Origin: Anaerolineales bacterium UBA2029
Lineage (GTDB): Bacteria; Chloroflexota; Anaerolineae; Aggregatilineales; Aggregatilineaceae
Reading direction: 5' to 3'
NCBI GenBank assembly: GCA_002332795.1
Contig: DDBP01000379.1
Span: 1-7,324 of the forward strand
Length of the DNA: 7,324 bases
Shown: one piece after another, positions 5,865 to 7,324 of the stretch
Layout of the letters: each line of letters begins with the position of its first letter
Position numbering within the stretch: the stretch's first letter is position 1
Notes under the pieces: generated by a model
The model's database searches: none
What the model was told of the DNA's origin: nothing
The model's input: only the letters and a program-made list of their open reading frames with translations
Program-made: the position numbers and the translations under genes

Positions 5865-6386
5865 ATGCTCGATCTGATCATTTTCGACTGGGGCAATACC
5901 GTCATGCGGGACTTCCCCGACTACAGCGGCCCGATGGTGACCTGGCCGCACGTCGAGGCCATGCCGAGGATCAAGAGAGCGTTGCAGCGGCTGGCGCAGA
6001 CCTACCGGCTGGTGCTGGCGAGCAATGCCTATGAGTCGAACGCGCTGCTGGCTCAGCAGGCCCTGGCGCGCGTTGACCTGGCCCGCTACTTCCGCCTGAT
6101 CCTGACTTCGCATGAATTGGGTGCGGCCAAGCCCGATCCGCTCTTCTTCGAGCGGATAATCACGGTCATGGAGACGGTGCCACACCGGGCGGTAGTGGTG
6201 GGCGATAACTTCCGTACCGACATCGTGGGGGCCAAGTACGCCGGTCTGTGGGCGGTATGGTACAACCCTGGCAAAGCTGTTCAGCCCGCCGACGTGCCCT
6301 TTGCCGCCGATGCAGAAATCCAGACGTTCGACGACCTGTATGTGGCCATTCGGGACATTGACTACCTCGCGGGAAGCTCCATATAG
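5865..6386 (+). CDS. Small HAD-superfamily hydrolase-like protein
   Basis: This 173-residue protein has the HAD-superfamily Rossmann core. Motif I is I-I-F-D8-W-G10-N-T, motif II L-A-S53-N, motif III G-A-A-K89-P-D, and motif IV V-G-D114-N-F-R-T-D119. The nucleophile Asp8, Ser53, Lys89 and the Mg-binding acid Asp114 are present. The second Asp of the usual D-x-D, which acts as general acid/base in phosphatases, is Gly10. Only about 45 residues separate motifs I and II, so the cap is minimal and the protein is shorter than common phosphatases of about 220 residues. It may be a phosphatase with an altered mechanism, another HAD activity, or a phosphate-binding protein; the substrate is unknown. 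The gene starts 34 nt after the kinase stop with no terminator between them, so the two are probably co-transcribed. It is cytoplasmic by sequence and ends just before a hairpin shared with the convergent ArsR gene. Confidence 0.88.
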   Translation: MLDLIIFDWGNTVMRDFPDYSGPMVTWPHVEAMPRIKRALQRLAQTYRLVLASNAYESNALLAQQALARVDLARYFRLILTSHELGAAKPDPLFFERIITVMETVPHRAVVVGDNFRTDIVGAKYAGLWAVWYNPGKAVQPADVPFAADAEIQTFDDLYVAIRDIDYLAGSSI

Positions 6387-6418
6387 AACTGACCCGTAGT
6401 GGATACTTCGCCGAAGCA

Positions 6419-6449
6419 ACACCGCCGGAGCATCCCACTCCGGCGGTGT
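6419..6449. terminator. Bidirectional hairpin terminator between convergent genes
   Basis: Bases 6419-6430 pair perfectly with 6438-6449 (12 bp) around a 7-nt loop. It lies 32 nt past the HAD stop and 4 nt past the stop of the minus-strand ArsR gene, so it can end transcription from both sides. On the plus strand it is followed by GCTTTC, a weak U-tract. Confidence 0.75.
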
Positions 6450-6453
6450 GCTT

Positions 6454-7083
6454 TCACTGCGCTTCTGTTTCGGGCGGACGCCAGTAGAGACCGCCGCCGC
6501 TCTCGCGAACCAGCAGATGATGATCGATCAGTTCGCGGCGCAGGCGGGCGTAGTCGGGGTGAATGGCCTTGAGCACGGCGTTCACTTCCTGCTCGGTGTA
6601 CTTGACGCCCGGCGCAAACTTGCTGGCCAGCCAGCGCAGGATGACCAGCAGTTTCTTCTGCCTGGTGGGGATCACCTTGAGCTGATGCCCTTCGAAGTGA
6701 TCCTTCATCACCTTGCGGTCTTCCTCGCTGAGCGGCAATTCGTCTACCCACGAGGTGTCCGGCGGGGGCGTGGGCGCAACCTGCGCCAGCGCGCGGTAGT
6801 CCAGCCCGCGCCGCAGGACGGCTTCCAGCGCGTCCGCCCGCAGCATATAGACGCGCGTATTGCCGATAGCCTGCAGGTTGACCAGCCCGACTTCGTGCAG
6901 GCGGCTGAGGTGATGCGAGACAGTCGGCTCGGATAGCCCCAGCGCCTCGGCCAGTTCTCCCACGCGACGGGGCCGCTCCTTCAGCAAGCCAATGATGTAC
7001 AGCCGGTTGCGGTCGGCGAGCGCCTTAAAGAAGCGCTCCATCTCTTCGGCGGGGGTAGCGCCTACCCCTTTGGTTTGAGCCAT
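6454..7083 (-). CDS. ArsR-type winged-helix regulator with C-terminal DUF2087 domain
   Basis: The 209-residue product has two parts. Residues about 13-90 are an ArsR-like winged helix: F-F-K-A-L-A-D-x-x-R (18-27), the turn V-G-E-L-A-E-A-L-G-L (41-50), recognition helix S-E-P-T-V-S-H-H-L-S-R-L (51-62) and a wing with N-T-R-V-Y-M (75-80). A Pro-rich linker (about 103-112) leads to DUF2087 (about 130-203), with L-K-V-I-P-T (135-140), K-Y-T-E-Q-E-V-N (161-168), H-P-D-Y-A-R-L-R-R-E-L-I-D (175-187) and a C-terminal L-Y-W-R. There are no cysteines and the ArsR metal motif E-L-C-V-C-D is absent, so it probably does not sense thiophilic metals. The DUF2087 domain may bind an unknown signal. The start at 7083 lacks a clear Shine-Dalgarno; Met15 is an alternative. 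A strong inverted repeat over its promoter points to autorepression. The gene converges with the HAD gene. Confidence 0.92.
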   Translation of the reverse strand: MAQTKGVGATPAEEMERFFKALADRNRLYIIGLLKERPRRVGELAEALGLSEPTVSHHLSRLHEVGLVNLQAIGNTRVYMLRADALEAVLRRGLDYRALAQVAPTPPPDTSWVDELPLSEEDRKVMKDHFEGHQLKVIPTRQKKLLVILRWLASKFAPGVKYTEQEVNAVLKAIHPDYARLRRELIDHHLLVRESGGGLYWRPPETEAQ

Positions 7084-7097
7084 GATCGTTTCACATT

Positions 7098-7127
7098 CTT
7101 CTAATTAGATTGTGATCTAATTAGAAG
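7098..7127. promoter_or_regulatory. Palindromic operator of the ArsR-DUF2087 gene
   Basis: CTTCTAATTAGAT (7098-7110) and ATCTAATTAGAAG (7115-7127) are perfect 13-bp inverted arms around TGTG. Each arm also contains the 10-bp palindrome TCTAATTAGA (7100-7109 and 7116-7125), so the same site occurs twice at 16-bp centre spacing, room for two dimers on nearly one face of the helix. It ends 14 nt before the ArsR start, covers the expected transcription start and touches the -10. This is the classic layout of an autoregulated ArsR-family gene. A partial third match, AATTAGA, lies at 7227-7233. Confidence 0.8.
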
Positions 7128-7153
7128 TATATCGAACAACGGCGATTCGCCAA
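7126..7153 (-). promoter_or_regulatory. Promoter of the ArsR-DUF2087 gene
   Basis: On the minus strand TTGGCG (7148-7153, four of six to -35) and TATACT (7126-7131, five of six to -10) are separated by 16 nt. Transcription would start near 7118, inside the inverted repeat, giving a leader of about 35 nt without a good Shine-Dalgarno site. Confidence 0.65.
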
Positions 7154-7187
7154 GAGGCAAAACTCCAAGGGCACATTGACCTCTTGG
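7150..7187. repeat. Inverted repeat upstream of the ArsR promoter
   Basis: CCAAGAGG (7150-7157) and CCTCTTGG (7180-7187) are perfect 8-bp arms 22 nt apart, about three helical turns centre to centre. One arm overlaps the -35 hexamer of the ArsR gene. It could be a second protein-binding site or a chance repeat; I see no hairpin-plus-T-run that would make it a terminator. Confidence 0.35.
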
Positions 7188-7324
7188 GGCAAAAATCTTG
7201 AACCGCAGAAGTGATCTCAGGTAAGGAATTAGAGAAACGAGATTGACGTCCTCTGGGTGACCTCACCCCCATTCGGCGCTGGCGCGCCTCGCTGCCCCCA
7301 GCTTAAGTTATCAGTCTTCAGTTC
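7188..7324. other. Noncoding right edge with repeat-like text
   Basis: No convincing gene is visible here. A minus-strand frame is open from the right edge to a TAA at 7229-7231, but its 31 codons resemble no family I know. The stretch holds a 6-bp inverted pair (GGGTGA 7255-7260 with TCACCC 7263-7268), a C-rich run, and at the extreme edge two TCAGT units (7311-7315, 7318-7322). Such C-rich CCTCACCCCC and TCAGT-type text often recurs between genes in Chloroflexota and cyanobacterial genomes, so this may be the beginning of a dispersed repeat. That is recall, not a demonstrated match. Confidence 0.3.

Noticed and set aside
6448..6936. Plus-strand 162-codon frame opposite the ArsR-DUF2087 gene
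   Set aside because: It is antisense to a well-recognised two-domain regulator, starts on the shared terminator and shows no domain of its own.
7229..7324. Minus-strand frame open from the right edge for 31 codons
   Set aside because: It is short and Gly/Pro/Arg rich with no family resemblance, and it lies in repeat-like noncoding text. It could only be rescued by sequence beyond the window.

Overview
The window is GC-rich bacterial DNA. Its gene content (an exported WD40 protein with a PsbP-like N-terminal part, a multi-membrane-span GAF histidine kinase, a secreted cyclase-family protein and an ArsR-DUF2087 regulator) is most like what I know from Chloroflexota of the Anaerolineae type. 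That assignment is inference from protein style; no rRNA or other marker gene is present. No CRISPR array, tRNA, rRNA, transposase or phage gene is visible.

Layout, left to right. Positions 1-60 may hold the last 19 codons of a plus-strand gene that enters from the left. A minus-strand tandem ACT-domain protein (221-604) follows, with its own terminator (161-187). An intergenic stretch (605-849) carries promoter-like sites for both directions. A plus-strand exported seven-bladed WD40 protein (850-2286) ends in a hairpin. A plus-strand secreted cyclase-family hydrolase homologue (2481-3296) has its own promoter-like site and a strong hairpin behind it. A plus-strand membrane histidine kinase (3467-5830) and a small HAD-superfamily protein (5865-6386) are 34 nt apart and look like one operon. 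They converge on a minus-strand ArsR-DUF2087 regulator (6454-7083), and one hairpin at 6419-6449 serves the convergent ends. The last 190 bases are noncoding as far as I can see.

Most genes look like separate transcription units: each has a good Shine-Dalgarno sequence, except the ArsR gene, and most are bounded by hairpins. The only likely co-transcribed pair is kinase plus HAD protein. Two products (WD40, cyclase-like) are predicted to leave the cytoplasm, one (kinase) sits in the membrane, and three (ACT, HAD, ArsR) are cytoplasmic. I see no single pathway that joins them.

The strongest unexplained or informative signals are these: a 13-bp perfect inverted repeat in an AT-rich island over the ArsR-DUF2087 promoter, very probably its own operator; a cyclase-family protein lacking two of the usual metal-ligand positions; a HAD protein whose second catalytic Asp is Gly and which has almost no cap; and an orphan nine-span kinase with a vicinal Cys pair in its GAF domain. 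I do not see evidence for a wholly new multi-gene system here.
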